Shown: in pieces, positions 46,201-52,726 of the stretch
Position numbering within the stretch: position 1 is the stretch's first letter
How the letters are laid out: each line of letters opens with the position of its first letter
Assembly: GCA_024760905.1 (NCBI GenBank)
Contig: CM045735.1
Location: 5,362,161 to 5,426,160, forward strand
Direction of reading: 5' to 3'
Origin: Plotosus lineatus
Lineage: Eukaryota; Chordata; Actinopteri; Siluriformes; Plotosidae
DNA length: 64,000 nucleotides
Notes under the pieces: generated by a model
Told to the model about the DNA's origin: nothing
Databases searched by the model: none
The model's input: only the letters and a program-made list of their open reading frames with translations
Made by a program: the position numbers and the translations under genes

Positions 46201-46373
46201 GGGTTATTATTCATAAGATTATAAAAATAAGACAAAAACTTTAGCATGAATGACGTCCTGAAAACTCACTCTGTTGTCCAAACGTTGACGAAGTCCCAAA
46301 TCCTCCTGTTCCTCCCCCAAAGGGAGTTCCGAACGACTTGAACATCTTGCACCGCTATAAACACTGCATAAGT
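21223..46373 (-). CDS. NUP98: NUP98-NUP96 precursor (nuclear pore complex protein Nup98-Nup96)
   Basis: I joined 32 coding exons (listed separately) with GT-AG borders whose phases all agree: 5409 nt, or 1802 residues plus stop, against about 1817 in human. Order: FG/GLFG repeats (1 to about 515, about ten GLFG motifs), GLEBS segment for Rae1 (about 160-212), linker, autoproteolytic domain (about 717-864) and the HFS site, where the family cuts after Phe (F864/S865). Residues 865-1802 are NUP96, a Y-complex scaffold component. Nup98 is mobile, forms the FG barrier and serves in mRNA export. The ATG is at 46345-46343 and a 5' UTR acceptor (TTTTTATTTACGGCAG) ends at 46374. The promoter and first noncoding exon were not located. 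No stop or frameshift was found. Confidence 0.96.
21853..21964 (-). CDS. NUP98: NUP98 coding exon 31
   Basis: Residues 1699-1735, NUP96 C-terminal helices ([25 protein letters not shown]). Enters phase 0, leaves phase 1. Donor GTTAGT. Confidence 0.93.
22070..22224 (-). CDS. NUP98: NUP98 coding exon 30
   Basis: Residues 1647-1698, with [17 protein letters not shown], a strongly conserved NUP96 segment. Enters phase 1, leaves phase 0. Donor GTACGT. Confidence 0.94.
22318..22559 (-). CDS. NUP98: NUP98 coding exon 29
   Basis: Residues 1566-1646 of the NUP96 alpha-solenoid ([27 protein letters not shown]). Acceptor TTAATGGAAG is weak in pyrimidines, but phase and homology fix it. Confidence 0.92.
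22818..23039 (-). CDS. NUP98: NUP98 coding exon 28
   Basis: Residues 1492-1565, NUP96 helical region ([38 protein letters not shown]). Enters and leaves in phase 2. Confidence 0.94.
23325..23520 (-). mobile_element. NUP98: SINE with internal deletion, in a NUP98 intron
   Basis: A minus-strand tRNA-like head (CACAACAAGAAGGTCCTGAG) joins a shortened body and the CCTAATTAGGATGAAGC tail near 23340. A duplicated GGGAGAA(A)AC/CATGCAAACTCC block shows local rearrangement. Confidence 0.7.
23518..23979. mobile_element. TA/CA microsatellite then Tigger-like MITE (CAGGGATCCCTC family)
   Basis: After a TA/GT tract (23518-23575), ATCCCTCACTTTCCACG starts a MITE whose other end is AGTAGCAAGAGATCCCTGG (about 23961-23979). 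Its ends match the cleaner copies at 30988 and 53018. Noncoding. Confidence 0.7.
24060..24211 (-). CDS. NUP98: NUP98 coding exon 27
   Basis: Residues 1442-1491. An acidic linker ([15 protein letters not shown]) followed by [13 protein letters not shown]. The acidic part is less conserved in the family. The donor is GTAAGC. Confidence 0.92.
24537..25510. mobile_element. Internally deleted Tigger-like transposon in a NUP98 intron
   Basis: It matches, in reverse orientation, the element at 47306-48073: shared CCATCGGAACCATTT, AGAAAGATCGCATCA and the AATTTGATCAAAATTTA block. A remnant ATGGTTGATCAGAAGCGTAA (24829) encodes the KRKPTS start of a CENP-B-like transposase, then stops. Confidence 0.75.
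25994..26134 (-). CDS. NUP98: NUP98 coding exon 26
   Basis: Residues 1395-1441, with [20 protein letters not shown], a hallmark of NUP96. Phase 0 at both ends. Confidence 0.95.
26200..26236. repeat. CA microsatellite beside an exon donor
   Basis: A run of about 15 CA units lies a few bases beyond the NUP98 exon 25 donor, on the intron side. Confidence 0.9.
26247..26404 (-). CDS. NUP98: NUP98 coding exon 25
   Basis: Residues 1342-1394 ([30 protein letters not shown]). The donor GTAAGA is followed at once by a long GT/CA microsatellite in the intron. Confidence 0.95.
26481..26756 (-). CDS. NUP98: NUP98 coding exon 24
   Basis: Residues 1250-1341 of NUP96 ([43 protein letters not shown]). Enters and leaves in phase 1. 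Confidence 0.95.
27784..28016 (-). CDS. NUP98: NUP98 coding exon 23
   Basis: Residues 1172-1249 ([25 protein letters not shown]). The donor is the non-consensus GTAAAA. Reading past it adds 15 codons to a stop at 27739-27737 that overlaps an AATAAA, so an alternative end is conceivable. Confidence 0.93.
28201..28618 (-). CDS. NUP98: NUP98 coding exon 22 (largest)
   Basis: Residues 1033-1171, start of the ordered NUP96 domain. [12 protein letters not shown], then [20 protein letters not shown], which is nearly invariant in vertebrates. Confidence 0.95.
28995..29216 (-). mobile_element. SINE with RTE-derived tail, 5'-truncated
   Basis: On the minus strand the body (AAAGAACCATTGCTGACTTT) leads to GGGTTGTGTCAGGAAGGGCA, then GATTCGCTGTGGCGACCCCTG and AAAAGTCG. 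The first block matches the RTE 5' leader and the second the RTE 3' end. The tRNA head is missing. Confidence 0.8.
29219..29358. mobile_element. Fragment of pogo-like element (CCGTATTTTCCG end)
   Basis: Reverse-complement match to 39676-39830: GTGCAACTTGTGGTTCGGAA then AATACGGTA at the end, and ACAAACAGAATTATATGTAA inside. The other side is cut off by the SINE at 28995-29216. Confidence 0.75.
29660..29789 (-). CDS. NUP98: NUP98 coding exon 21
   Basis: Residues 990-1032, beginning [12 protein letters not shown]. Variable linker in the family. Phase 0 in, phase 1 out. Confidence 0.9.
30024..30251 (-). CDS. NUP98: NUP98 coding exon 20
   Basis: Residues 914-989, with [14 protein letters not shown] and [13 protein letters not shown] matching the N-terminal tail of NUP96. 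Phase 0 at both ends. The acceptor GCGTGTAG is weak. Confidence 0.9.
30745..30903 (-). CDS. NUP98: NUP98 coding exon 19, with the autocleavage site
   Basis: Residues 861-913, starting [17 protein letters not shown]. The HFS triad needed for self-cleavage is intact, so separate Nup98 and Nup96 should form. A Gln-rich tail follows. Phase 0 at both ends. Confidence 0.95.
30988..31376. mobile_element. Tigger-like MITE (CAGGGATCCCTC ends)
   Basis: Left end CAGGGATCCCTCAGTTCTTC, right end GGAAAGTGAGGGATCCCTG, forming about 13 bp of perfect inverted terminus. The interior is A/T runs and a TGCATC..TGTGTG tract, with no coding capacity. It lies in the NUP98 intron between exons 18 and 19. Confidence 0.85.
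31381..31495 (-). mobile_element. SINE 3' fragment (L2-like tail)
   Basis: TTCATTCGTTTTCTGACCAG, GCTAATTAGGGTCAG and GAGTACACCCTGGACAACTC mark the tail and lower body of the common SINE, read on the minus strand. The head is missing. Confidence 0.7.
31863..32040 (-). CDS. NUP98: NUP98 coding exon 18
   Basis: Residues 801-860 of the autoproteolytic domain ([41 protein letters not shown]). Donor GTTTGA is weak, but the phase and the next exon demand it. Confidence 0.94.
32154..32292 (-). CDS. NUP98: NUP98 coding exon 17
   Basis: Residues 755-800 of the autoproteolytic domain ([20 protein letters not shown], then [12 protein letters not shown]). Confidence 0.95.
32380..32493 (-). CDS. NUP98: NUP98 coding exon 16
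   Basis: Residues 717-754, start of the autoproteolytic domain ([31 protein letters not shown]). Confidence 0.95.
32590..32882 (-). CDS. NUP98: NUP98 coding exon 15
   Basis: Residues 619-716, a linker with [20 protein letters not shown] and [17 protein letters not shown], parallel to the human linker. The upstream acceptor is AATGTCTCAG. Confidence 0.92.
33003..33125 (-). CDS. NUP98: NUP98 coding exon 14
   Basis: Residues 578-618 ([25 protein letters not shown]). Enters and leaves in phase 2. Confidence 0.93.
33221..33405 (-). CDS. NUP98: NUP98 coding exon 13
   Basis: Residues 517-577 ([37 protein letters not shown]). Conserved basic linker after the FG repeats. Confidence 0.94.
33721..33851 (-). 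CDS. NUP98: NUP98 coding exon 12
   Basis: Residues 473-516, [19 protein letters not shown] and [19 protein letters not shown]. It ends the FG region. Confidence 0.94.
33972..34115 (-). CDS. NUP98: NUP98 coding exon 11
   Basis: Residues 425-472, FG repeats ([28 protein letters not shown]). The donor GTGGGC is chosen over a nearby GTTGGT because only it keeps the frame. Confidence 0.9.
34226..34318 (-). CDS. NUP98: NUP98 coding exon 10
   Basis: Residues 394-424, [18 protein letters not shown] and LGAGFGA. Phase 1 at both ends. Confidence 0.93.
34404..34536 (-). CDS. NUP98: NUP98 coding exon 9
   Basis: Residues 350-393, [32 protein letters not shown]. Confidence 0.93.
34620..34748 (-). CDS. 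NUP98: NUP98 coding exon 8
   Basis: Residues 307-349, three GLFG motifs. The donor GTGGGT at 34619-34614 keeps phase 0. A GTGCAG four bases on would break the frame. An A/T run follows in the intron. Confidence 0.85.
34871..35010 (-). CDS. NUP98: NUP98 coding exon 7
   Basis: Residues 260-306, [36 protein letters not shown]. Confidence 0.94.
35075..36009 (-). mobile_element. LINE-A, 5'-truncated, inserted in NUP98 intron between exons 6 and 7
   Basis: On the minus strand it starts inside the reverse transcriptase (about 35990, [17 protein letters not shown] region), passes KYLGILF and [14 protein letters not shown], and ends with a GAT repeat tail at 35075-35096. A perfect 15-bp duplication, AACAGTGGAGAAGCA, flanks it at 35060-35074 and 36010-36024. 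It lies in the same orientation as NUP98. Frames are broken. Confidence 0.93.
36194..36371 (-). CDS. NUP98: NUP98 coding exon 6
   Basis: Residues 201-259. It starts [13 protein letters not shown], the end of the GLEBS segment, then GLFGA and GLFGS repeats. Confidence 0.95.
36487..36594 (-). CDS. NUP98: NUP98 coding exon 5 (GLEBS core)
   Basis: Residues 165-200, [12 protein letters not shown] and [19 protein letters not shown]. This is the Rae1/Gle2-binding core. Phase 0 at both ends. Confidence 0.96.
36704..36840 (-). CDS. NUP98: NUP98 coding exon 4
   Basis: Residues 119-164, GLFG and SLFG repeats, ending PGTTIKFN at the edge of GLEBS. Confidence 0.95.
37148..37213. repeat. TA/CA microsatellite
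   Basis: About 14 TA units followed by about 20 CA units, in the NUP98 intron between exons 3 and 4. Confidence 0.95.
37555..38385 (-). mobile_element. Tigger-derived element carrying a SINE
   Basis: On the minus strand the end AGTAGGCCCTTGACCATTCG (about 38383) is followed by repeat sequence and a short remnant beginning [11 protein letters not shown] (about 37797-37658), similar to the N terminus of Tigger transposases. The same family occurs at 57984-58385. The SINE at 37816-38159 interrupts it. Confidence 0.75.
37816..38159 (-). mobile_element. tRNA-headed SINE with GATA-type tail, nested
   Basis: Minus-strand head GTGGCACAGTGGCGTAGTGG, B box near 38095-38110 (GTTCGATTGCC), body, and a tail TAGATAGATAAATAAATAG at 37816-37840. 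Perfect 9-bp duplication AACTGGTAA at 37807-37815 and 38160-38168. Confidence 0.9.
38785..38967 (-). CDS. NUP98: NUP98 coding exon 3
   Basis: Residues 58-118, [33 protein letters not shown]. Confidence 0.95.
39208..39303 (-). CDS. NUP98: NUP98 coding exon 2
   Basis: Residues 26-57, [30 protein letters not shown]. Acceptor TTTATTTTTCCAG. Confidence 0.95.
39676..40412 (+). mobile_element. pogo-like transposon remnant with HTH coding trace
   Basis: Termini CCGTATTTTACGAACTACAA and, inward from the right, CCGTATTTTCTGGACTGTAT, flanked by TA dinucleotides as expected for pogo-type elements. Bases about 39898-40032 in one frame read [21 protein letters not shown] and, after stops, [10 protein letters not shown]: the helix-turn-helix start of a pogo transposase. 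The rest of the gene is deleted. It lies in NUP98 intron 1. Confidence 0.85.
40416..40442. repeat. TA microsatellite
   Basis: A pure TA run directly after the pogo-like element, so it may have grown from the TA target site. Confidence 0.85.
40615..44290 (+). mobile_element. TTAA-flanked TIR transposon remnant, split by an RTE
   Basis: Ends AAGGTACCTGTAGTG (left) and, inward from the right, AGGGAACCTGTACCC share ACCTGTA, and each is flanked by TTAA (40611-40614 and 44291-44294). Joining the two sides of the RTE gives a short acidic frame: it begins [17 protein letters not shown] at 40917 and continues [17 protein letters not shown] after 44140, to a stop near 44294. TTAA duplications suggest a Kolobok-like or piggyBac-like element. 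The protein is not identified. Confidence 0.6.
40982..44125 (+). mobile_element. RTE-type LINE, near full length (copy 2), in NUP98 intron 1
   Basis: Leader, endonuclease ([16 protein letters not shown] in a shifted frame) and reverse transcriptase (FADDIVIC at about 43333-43356 intact, SALSPFL) lead to a C-terminal region and the ATGATTCGCTGTGGCGACCC tail with AAGAAGAAG. A perfect 15-bp duplication, ACTGAAGAAAGACTA, lies at 40967-40981 and 44126-44140. Several single-base frameshifts (for example near 41400, 41690, 42390, 42600 and 43290) make it inactive, but it is younger than copy 1. It is antisense to NUP98. Confidence 0.92.
44295..44805. other. NUP98 intron 1 sequence, nothing recognised
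   Basis: Unique-looking intronic sequence without exon or repeat that I can name. Confidence 0.4.
44808..44935 (+). mobile_element. SINE 3' fragment with L2-like tail
   Basis: GGTGTACACCACC, GTTGGCCGAGATGGGTGCCA and ACCTAATTAGGATGAAGCGG with GAATGAATG: the sense 3' end of the common SINE. Confidence 0.75.
45095..45438 (-). mobile_element. tRNA-headed SINE with L2-like tail
   Basis: A complete minus-strand copy: head ATGGATAGCAGTAGTGGTCT, B box GGGGTTCAAGCCCCAC at about 45373-45387, common body (AAGAACCATTGCTGACCTTT) and tail CCTAATTAGAATTAAGTGC. Confidence 0.85.
45440..46022. mobile_element. Two degenerate SINE fragments in opposite orientation
   Basis: 45455-45660 holds GAACATGCAAACTCCACACA and CAGGACCTTCTTGCTGTGA (minus strand head and body). 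45795-46020 holds GTGAAGTTTGCATGTTCTCC (plus) and a decayed tail. Both are old. Confidence 0.55.
46037..46122 (-). repeat. 86-bp exact duplicate of the SINE head at 45353-45438
   Basis: From GACAACCCGTTGAGAGTGGG to ACTACTGCTATCCAT the two copies are identical, including differences not shared with other SINE copies in the window. There is no SINE body or tail attached, so it is a local copy rather than a retrotransposition. Confidence 0.85.
46270..46373 (-). CDS. NUP98: NUP98 coding exon 1 with 5' UTR part
   Basis: Coding bases are 46270-46345 (residues 1-25, [20 protein letters not shown]). Bases 46346-46373 are 5' UTR after an acceptor ending CGGCAG, so at least one noncoding exon lies upstream. 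The donor is GTGAGT. It lies 7 kb from exon 2. Confidence 0.94.
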
Positions 46374-46767
46374 CTGCCGTAAATAAAAACAATGATACAT
46401 ACAAAACAATCACACATGACAATATTGGCTGAGAAACTTGAGAAACAGTTTAAGAGCAAAGCCAGGAAAAGCACATGGAAACGGTGTGTAGTCAAAACTC
46501 ACAAAATGGGTTTCATGTGCTTAAATAATTTCCAATTAAGATACTGAATTCTTAAACTGCTACGCTGCAGGGAGCCGCTATACCGGCGGCTCATGGCAGT
46601 GTACTCGAGAAATGTGGCGAACTGTGGTCGAGTCTTCCCATACATAAACAGTTATAGATTCGTTAGAATCAACCCTTTCTTATAAATATTTCCAATTAAA
46701 AAAAAAAAAAAAGACTAAAAATGTTACTGTAAGTTTGATTGGTTGCTTTGAAAGGGGGGGGGGACAT
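46374..46767. other. Sequence upstream of NUP98 coding exon 1
   Basis: Presumed 5' UTR intron or promoter-proximal DNA. A locally GC-rich patch (46560-46640) could be a start region but has no firm signal. Confidence 0.35.
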
Positions 46768-47240
46768 GCACAGGAATCCCTTGCTACTTCACGCTTCAAT
46801 TCATGTGGCTTCAGTGCATCACTTTTTTTTTTTTTTATATTCATCAAATTTAAAAAATTAGGAAATTAGGGAAGATTAGGGGGAAAAGTTAAGGAAAATG
46901 CCACAAAAACAAGGCCAATTATGCAAAAAAAAAAAAAACCCTAAAACACAAAATTACTAAAACCTCCCATCAAAACGACTTAATTTTTGTGAGGAGCGCA
47001 TCTGAGTGCATGCACGTGTGCGTCTGTATGTGTGTATTTATATTTTAGTTACATCTCATGCATTATTATTTAATGTTAGTGATAAGCATTTATAGCATTG
47101 AATATGTATTTACTGATATTATATACACAAACATGTATGTATACATCAGTCGGGGGGCGGGTCGATTCTACCTTGCGGAATTCGGTGGTCACAGGGGGAT
47201 CTTGGGCTCAATTAACCACGGAAAGTGAAGGATTCTTATG
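46768..47240. mobile_element. Tigger-like MITE (CAGGGATCCCTC family), diverged
   Basis: Left end CAGGAATCCCTTGCTACTTC, then GTGGCTTCAGTGCATC and A/T runs as in the other copies. The right end is CCACGGAAAGTGAAGGATTC. No coding capacity. Confidence 0.75.
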
Positions 47241-47305
47241 CGTGTGTGTGTATGTGTGTAATATTAATATATATATTTTATATACACACACACATATACA
47301 TGCAT

Positions 47306-48073
47306 ACAGACACTCCCCGACTTATTTTTTAGTTAGGTTCCGAACGGCTGAACGCAAGGTGAAAAAAAACAAGTTGTTACTATATGTTCCAGTGACTTAT
47401 GATGTTCATACTGCATAATATACATCCATAAATACCATTACCGTATCTCATAACACACCCCTAAATCAATTATTATAGACATAACATTGTAAAATAATAA
47501 ATATATCAAATAACATCAACATTAATTTCAAATAAATTAAATCCAAGCAAAATCATTTCAAATTGATAAATTTTAATCAAATTTACTCATCAAATACAGC
47601 ATCAAATATAACATTTAACATGCTCTGTGATGCGATCTTTCTGCTTTTAAATGGTTCCGATGGTCGACGGAGCCATTTGGAAGAAACGTGCAACATTCAT
47701 GATTTTCATCAGCATCAATTTTCTTGATAATAGCCATCTTCGTTTCTAACGAGATGGCCTGCCACTTTTTCTGATTACCACTATAACTAGTAGGCTTACG
47801 CTTCTGACCTAATATTTGTAAAGTAGTCCGCAAAATAGTGTACTGTAAACACAAAGATAACAGAGACGACGTCTTAACAGAAGGGTAATACGCGGTGAAC
47901 TGGGAAGAAGCAGGGCACGTTCAGTCTGTCGTTCGTAAACAATGGACGCAACGTCATGCGCAAGTGGCATACTACAGCTCGTACTACAGAGAGCACGCTA
48001 AAATCAAAATTTTGACTCAAAATCGAAAAATACGTAAAATGAATAAACGTAAAGCGGGGAGTGTCTGTGTGTA
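47306..48073 (-). mobile_element. Internally deleted Tigger-like transposon
   Basis: Ends ACACTCCCCGACTTA and, on the other side, AAGCGGGGAGTGTCTG form inverted termini. The minus strand encodes a 79-codon remnant (47854-47615) with QKRKPTSYSGNQKKWQAISL and ETKMAIIKKIDADE, the N-terminal CENP-B-like helix-turn-helix of Tigger transposases. The catalytic domain is missing. The same family lies at 24537-25510. Confidence 0.82.
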
Positions 48074-48214
48074 AAAATGTAGCATGGTGCATCTTCATAG
48101 TACAGAAAAACAAAGCAAAAGCTAATACTGACACGTAAAGAGAACTTTTACCGCTGCGATATGAAAGGGAAATGATTGGCATGTTAGCTTAAGGAGAAAG
48201 GCTGTTTTGTTTCA

Positions 48215-48432
48215 CCCTTTGAACACAAGCGGCAGGTTTACCAGACACTAAGTTAGTGTGGCATATCATCCGGCAGCTGGTAAAGTTTAATTATTAATTC
48301 AGAGTATAATAATGCATGATAAACAACAGAAAAAAAATTACAGATATTTGTTTTATTAATTATTATACATTTCCCAGGACGCTTGTGGGGGGGGGGGTTC
48401 AGAACTGAGTCAGGGGGCCAGTGTTCAAAGGG
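48215..48432. mobile_element. piggyBac-like MITE
   Basis: A 218-bp element with perfect 12-bp inverted ends (CCCTTTGAACAC and GTGTTCAAAGGG). TTAA follows on the right (48433-48436), while the left flank is TTCA, a decayed TTAA. Such ends and target are typical of piggyBac-type transposons. Noncoding. Confidence 0.8.
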
Positions 48433-48436
48433 TTAA

Positions 48437-49440
48437 AAAGGTCTGAATGAACACGGAAATCCGGGGTAACAATTACTTATTTGTGACGATTACAGGAGCT
48501 GCAATACACCAACTCTCCAATGGGTGGCACTACCCTTTGTAGAACCATGTTAAGCTGTCTACGGTCACGTGCACTAGGTGTTCCTTACAGTTCTTCGACT
48601 GCGGTGACATTAGCACGATAGTAAAAGATGCGTCGCAATAACGTGAATAATTGAATCGGGATAAACAGATAAATGAAATTCATCGAAGCTATATGTCTGA
48701 TGTCTGTATTTTCGGAGTAATAAGCAAGAAATAGCAAAGGTGCCATGTCGGAGTAATCCATCTGTACAAATACTAACATGAGGACGTCGACCACGAGGCA
48801 AGATGTTCAGCAGACTTCAGCCAGACAGTGACTTAACGGTGAGTTGCTACAATGATATTTATAAAGTCCTCTATTACATTATTAGTACTGCGGTGTTCAC
48901 CAACAACTTCCGCACTAATTTTAAAAGTTGGATGTAACTGATGCTAAAATAAAGGTTGCTAGCATGAGGCTAAGTGCTAATATGATTCTCCCACTTTTAA
49001 AATAAAATGGTATTTTACTGGTACGTGTCCGTAAGGACCTACAAGTAGATATTTAACGTCGTCATGCCTTCATCACTTGATTGTAAAATAAGGCTTTAAT
49101 AAATTGATTCTTAAAAAATATAAACATACAGATATCAGGATTTTCACTGCAAGGGCCTTTGGCCGCATCTCAAATTATATGGTGGGCTTCTCTTTCAATA
49201 AAAAAGTGTTGTAGTTTAAAAAGACAGTTTTAGCATTCTCAACGATTAAAAATTAGCCTAAATGGAAACAAACATTTAAAAAGATCAATAGGTGAATTTT
49301 AGTACTTGCTTCTCAAAAAATTCAACCGGGTTTGTAAGTGCCCCTCTGATTGGTTGGTAGTGTTCGTATTATCCAATGACGTTCATTGTAAGAAATCGTT
49401 TCCGTTTCCGGTTATAAATGAGTTGGCATTTTGTTTATTA
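48437..49440. other. Unassigned sequence
   Basis: It contains a minus-strand 69-codon frame (48794-48585) and a short plus-strand ATG frame with a GTGAGT donor-like end (48802-48840). Neither shows recognisable homology, so no gene is called. Confidence 0.35.
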
Positions 49441-49677
49441 CAGCAGCATGGCGCAAGACAAACTTACAAATTTTTTTTGCGGGAAAGCAGACGCAAGGAT
49501 CTGAATCAGAATTGGATGACATTACAGGAGATACAAGTAAAATTAAGAACAAATTCCAACATGAATTGCTTTCCAAATATACGTGGCTCCGATTTGACGG
49601 GTCAAAAAATTTGTCAAGAAAACATCAGCGACATCTTCATGAAAGGAACAAACAACTTCAGACCAGTATCATAAGGT
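49441..49677 (+). pseudogene. Possible hAT-type/TTF zinc-finger protein fragment
   Basis: One frame reads SKIKNKFQHELLSKYTWLRF and SRKHQRHLHERNKQ. The KFQ..LLSKYTWLRFD motif resembles the start of the domain found in hAT-derived KIAA1586/ZNF862-like proteins. No zinc-binding cysteines follow, and a stop comes at once, so it is at best a remnant. Confidence 0.35.
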
Positions 49678-50914
49678 AATTATTTATTCTCAATTTGTGT
49701 TAAATGTCATTGATAATTCAATAAAATTTAAAAAGGGACACGAAAGGTATGGAAAAAGAATAGCTACCAGAATGACTATTTGCGGTAGATTAAACTAGCG
49801 AGCTAGCAAAAGTGCTAAAGAGCTATTCCACTGGATCCACTCAAGCTAGTATGAGCTACCATGAGCTTGAAAATAAAAGTATTATGAAGACAGGACCTGC
49901 CTCATATAACACTAACAACACGACAATGTTTTTATACACTTAAAATTAGCCATGTGTTATAACTTGCACATAAAAGACTCTGTAGAGCCCACAAACCGGT
50001 ACTGGTCTACGACTCAATTGGTACCGGTCCACAGAGGAAATAATTCATTATTTCCGTTTTATTTATTTTCTGCGTCTGAAAGATCTTTATTTTAGAATAA
50101 TCTTTTATTTTGAAAAATGACCAGATTCTCTCGGTTACATGTCGGTCATTTGAGCACTAAAATGTTGGCGAGTCTTGCATAAATTTCTTAATTTTGGTCT
50201 TAAAACCCAAGCAGCGATTGTACTGTTCAAGACAATGTTTCTGTATCGGAAGAACAAGAATTTCTTTAGCGTTGTGGTGCGCTCCAAGCATATAAAGCGT
50301 TTTGTGGCAGGCATTCGGGATCACAGTCTGAAAGAGAACAGTCCGGTACGAGTGAAGCTGTATCCATGCGACAGGCATTCAAATCGGCAGTGAAATTTCC
50401 TCAAGCAGTATGAAGTGAGTGGGTACGGAGCTCAACTGAGCTGAACTTTTCTGCAACAACCAATCGGAGTTGACCACAGAAATTCAGATTTTTATTTTTA
50501 TTTTTTATGCGTTGCAGCACCTGCCAGCTAGTTATATCGTTTACGTCACAGTGACCTATACTGAGCTTCATGGTTTTTTTAATGACTGATAAAAGCAGCC
50601 AATGAGAATGCGTTTCAGTGTGCGGCCAGTTGCAACAAAATATTTTATCAGCTAACTTTGCCTGGACAGATGACGGCACCACAAACAACCGTCGTACGCA
50701 ACATTCGCACTGGTCGTAGAGTTGATCAGACGAAACTCGCATAGGTCGTAAGTCGACGACTCACTGTATTCAATGCATTAAACTAACAAACTACTGTAAT
50801 ATATCTTAGTCTGTTCTATTTAATGCATTTATGGAACAGTACAGCGATATTCCAATGTATCGGAATTTTTTTTAATCAATATATCGATACTAATAATAGG
50901 TTTTCAATGACACC
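49678..50914. other. Unassigned, probably transposon-derived
   Basis: No exon. The run AGTCGACGACTCACTGTATT (about 50750-50770) and ACTGGTCTACGACTC (about 50000) look like ends of a decayed TIR element, but I could not pair them with confidence. Confidence 0.3.
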
Positions 50915-50917
50915 CCT

Positions 50918-51226
50918 AGGAGTCGCCACAGCGAATCATGTGATTCGCACATTTGATTTGGCAGAGGTTTTTACGTCGGATGCCCTTCCTGACACAACCC
51001 TTTTAGCAAGGGACAGAAACACGCTGACAGCTTTTGCAGCTCCTCTTTACGAAAGTCAGCAATGGTTCTTTTTCATGCCTCTCACCATAAACAGTGAGAT
51101 ACATGGCCCGCCTTTGAGAACCCAGTTAGCTGCACTGGGGAGGTCAGTGACAACCTTGTGGGGACTCAAACCCCCAACCTTAGGATCAGCGATCCTGCAC
51201 CCTATCCACTAGACCATCACTGCCCC
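50918..51226 (-). mobile_element. tRNA-headed SINE with RTE-derived tail, nearly complete
   Basis: Minus-strand head GGGGCAGTGATGGTCTAGTGG, B box near 51165-51180, body, then GGGTTGTGTCAGGAAGGGCA, GCGAATCACATGATTCGCTG and TGGCGACTCC. The head matches the L2-tailed copies, while the 3' part matches RTE 5' and 3' ends. Confidence 0.88.
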
Positions 51227-51990
51227 TACACTACCCATGAGTATCTAATATACATTTATTCCTTCCTGGTTCATGATACACACAAGTCTGTTCTATACTT
51301 GCCACAGTGTCAAATATCTCGTGAATAAATATCAGCTTCTACAAGCTAAAACAATCCACGACAATGAGTAGTGATCTATCTGCTCACTGCTCACGATTTC
51401 ACTCAATATACAAGAGGTTACCAAGACAACGAGAGATGACCATACGAATTGCTTGTCGCTCATCACTTCCTGTGCGGACGATGCTTTAGAACGCTATAAC
51501 CGACAGACATAAAACATATACCGAAACCCTACTGATAAAATAAACCAGGTTTTTCACCAATACTGTATTATTAGAAATATCTGACAACATGATAAAATTT
51601 TCTAAAAATACACCTGCGTCAGTTTTCTGAAAAGAAAGTAACGTTTCTACACACCATGTTGAATTTTTTTTTTCTCTTTTATTGTGCGTGACGTAGCACT
51701 ACGTTCAGTGCATGTAGTTGAAGTCAGGATGATTTTTGATGTTTATAAAAGAGAAGTCATACCGCATTCCTGGGGAAGTCAGGTTCGAAATCAACAAAGG
51801 ATCTTTTGGTAAACAGACTTCTTTACCGATTGTGGCATTTCACCTTTGATGAATTGTGAGCAAGGTGGTCACCTGACTTTGTAGGTGAAGGTCGAGAAAC
51901 TTTTTGCATAAATAGATTAAAAATAAAAATTTAAAAAAAAAAAAAAACGGTTCATTCTCCTGTAGTTTTAGGTGTTACTGTTGGAAGAAA
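51227..51990. other. Unassigned spacer
   Basis: AT-rich, no supported feature except short A runs. Confidence 0.4.
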
Positions 51991-51991
51991 C

Positions 51992-52180
51992 TCATGCAAA
52001 CACATAGAACATACAAACTCCACATAGATGTGCCCAAGCTGGGAATCAAACCCAGGACCATCTCGCTGTGAAGCAGATGTGCTAACCATTACCCTGCCCT
52101 TACCCAGAGTCGGCTGAGGTGGGCATCAGCCTCCCAGCAACCCTAATTAGGATTAAGCGCTTCAGAAAATAAATGGATGA
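51992..52180. mobile_element. SINE fragments in inverted arrangement
   Basis: AACATACAAACTCCACATAG and AATCAAACCCAGGACCATCT (minus strand head and body) run directly into a plus-strand tail, CGGCTGAGGTGGGCATCAGC and CCCTAATTAGGATTAAGCGC. Confidence 0.65.
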
Positions 52181-52725
52181 ATTCATACTGCAATCGGCAA
52201 ATAACCGGAATGGACTGAATTTTTTTAAACTTAATTTAAATCATTTTATGTATCAGGTTGATCTAAAATTAAACGCTTCTCGCATTTGAAACTAACCGAG
52301 TACCTCAGTAACGTTATACATTGTAAACATTATATATTGTGATGCTATACATGCCTTTGCTGAAAAACAGCTGTAAGCTGCCGTGTGTTTCTGAGCGTGT
52401 TTATTTACATTTGCAAGACCACACAACGACACTGTGGTCTTGTCACCTTGAAGTAATTGATCAAGATCCCCAAAATATTTATTGAAACAAGACTCTCGTG
52501 AAATAAGACGGATATAAGGTAGCTTTGAAATGCCAGACAGCACTCTGATTCACTTCTAATCAAATACCGGCAAGTTTTAATTCAGATATTTACAGGAATG
52601 CTGGGAGATTCCGTATGTCATCACAAGATATAGATGTTTGCGCAGAAAGAAATGCACATTGATTACATCAATATGACATTAGTTTCCTATCAGTCGAGTT
52701 GAATCGGGTTTAATCGTTTTCTTGT
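52181..52725. other. Unassigned spacer
   Basis: No exon, RNA gene or repeat border recognised. Confidence 0.4.
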
Positions 52726-52726
52726 G

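Noticed and set aside
48585..48840. Minus-strand 69-codon frame and plus-strand ATG frame ending in GTGAGT
   Set aside because: No homology, no partner exon and no promoter signal could be supported. A donor-like hexamer alone is common by chance.
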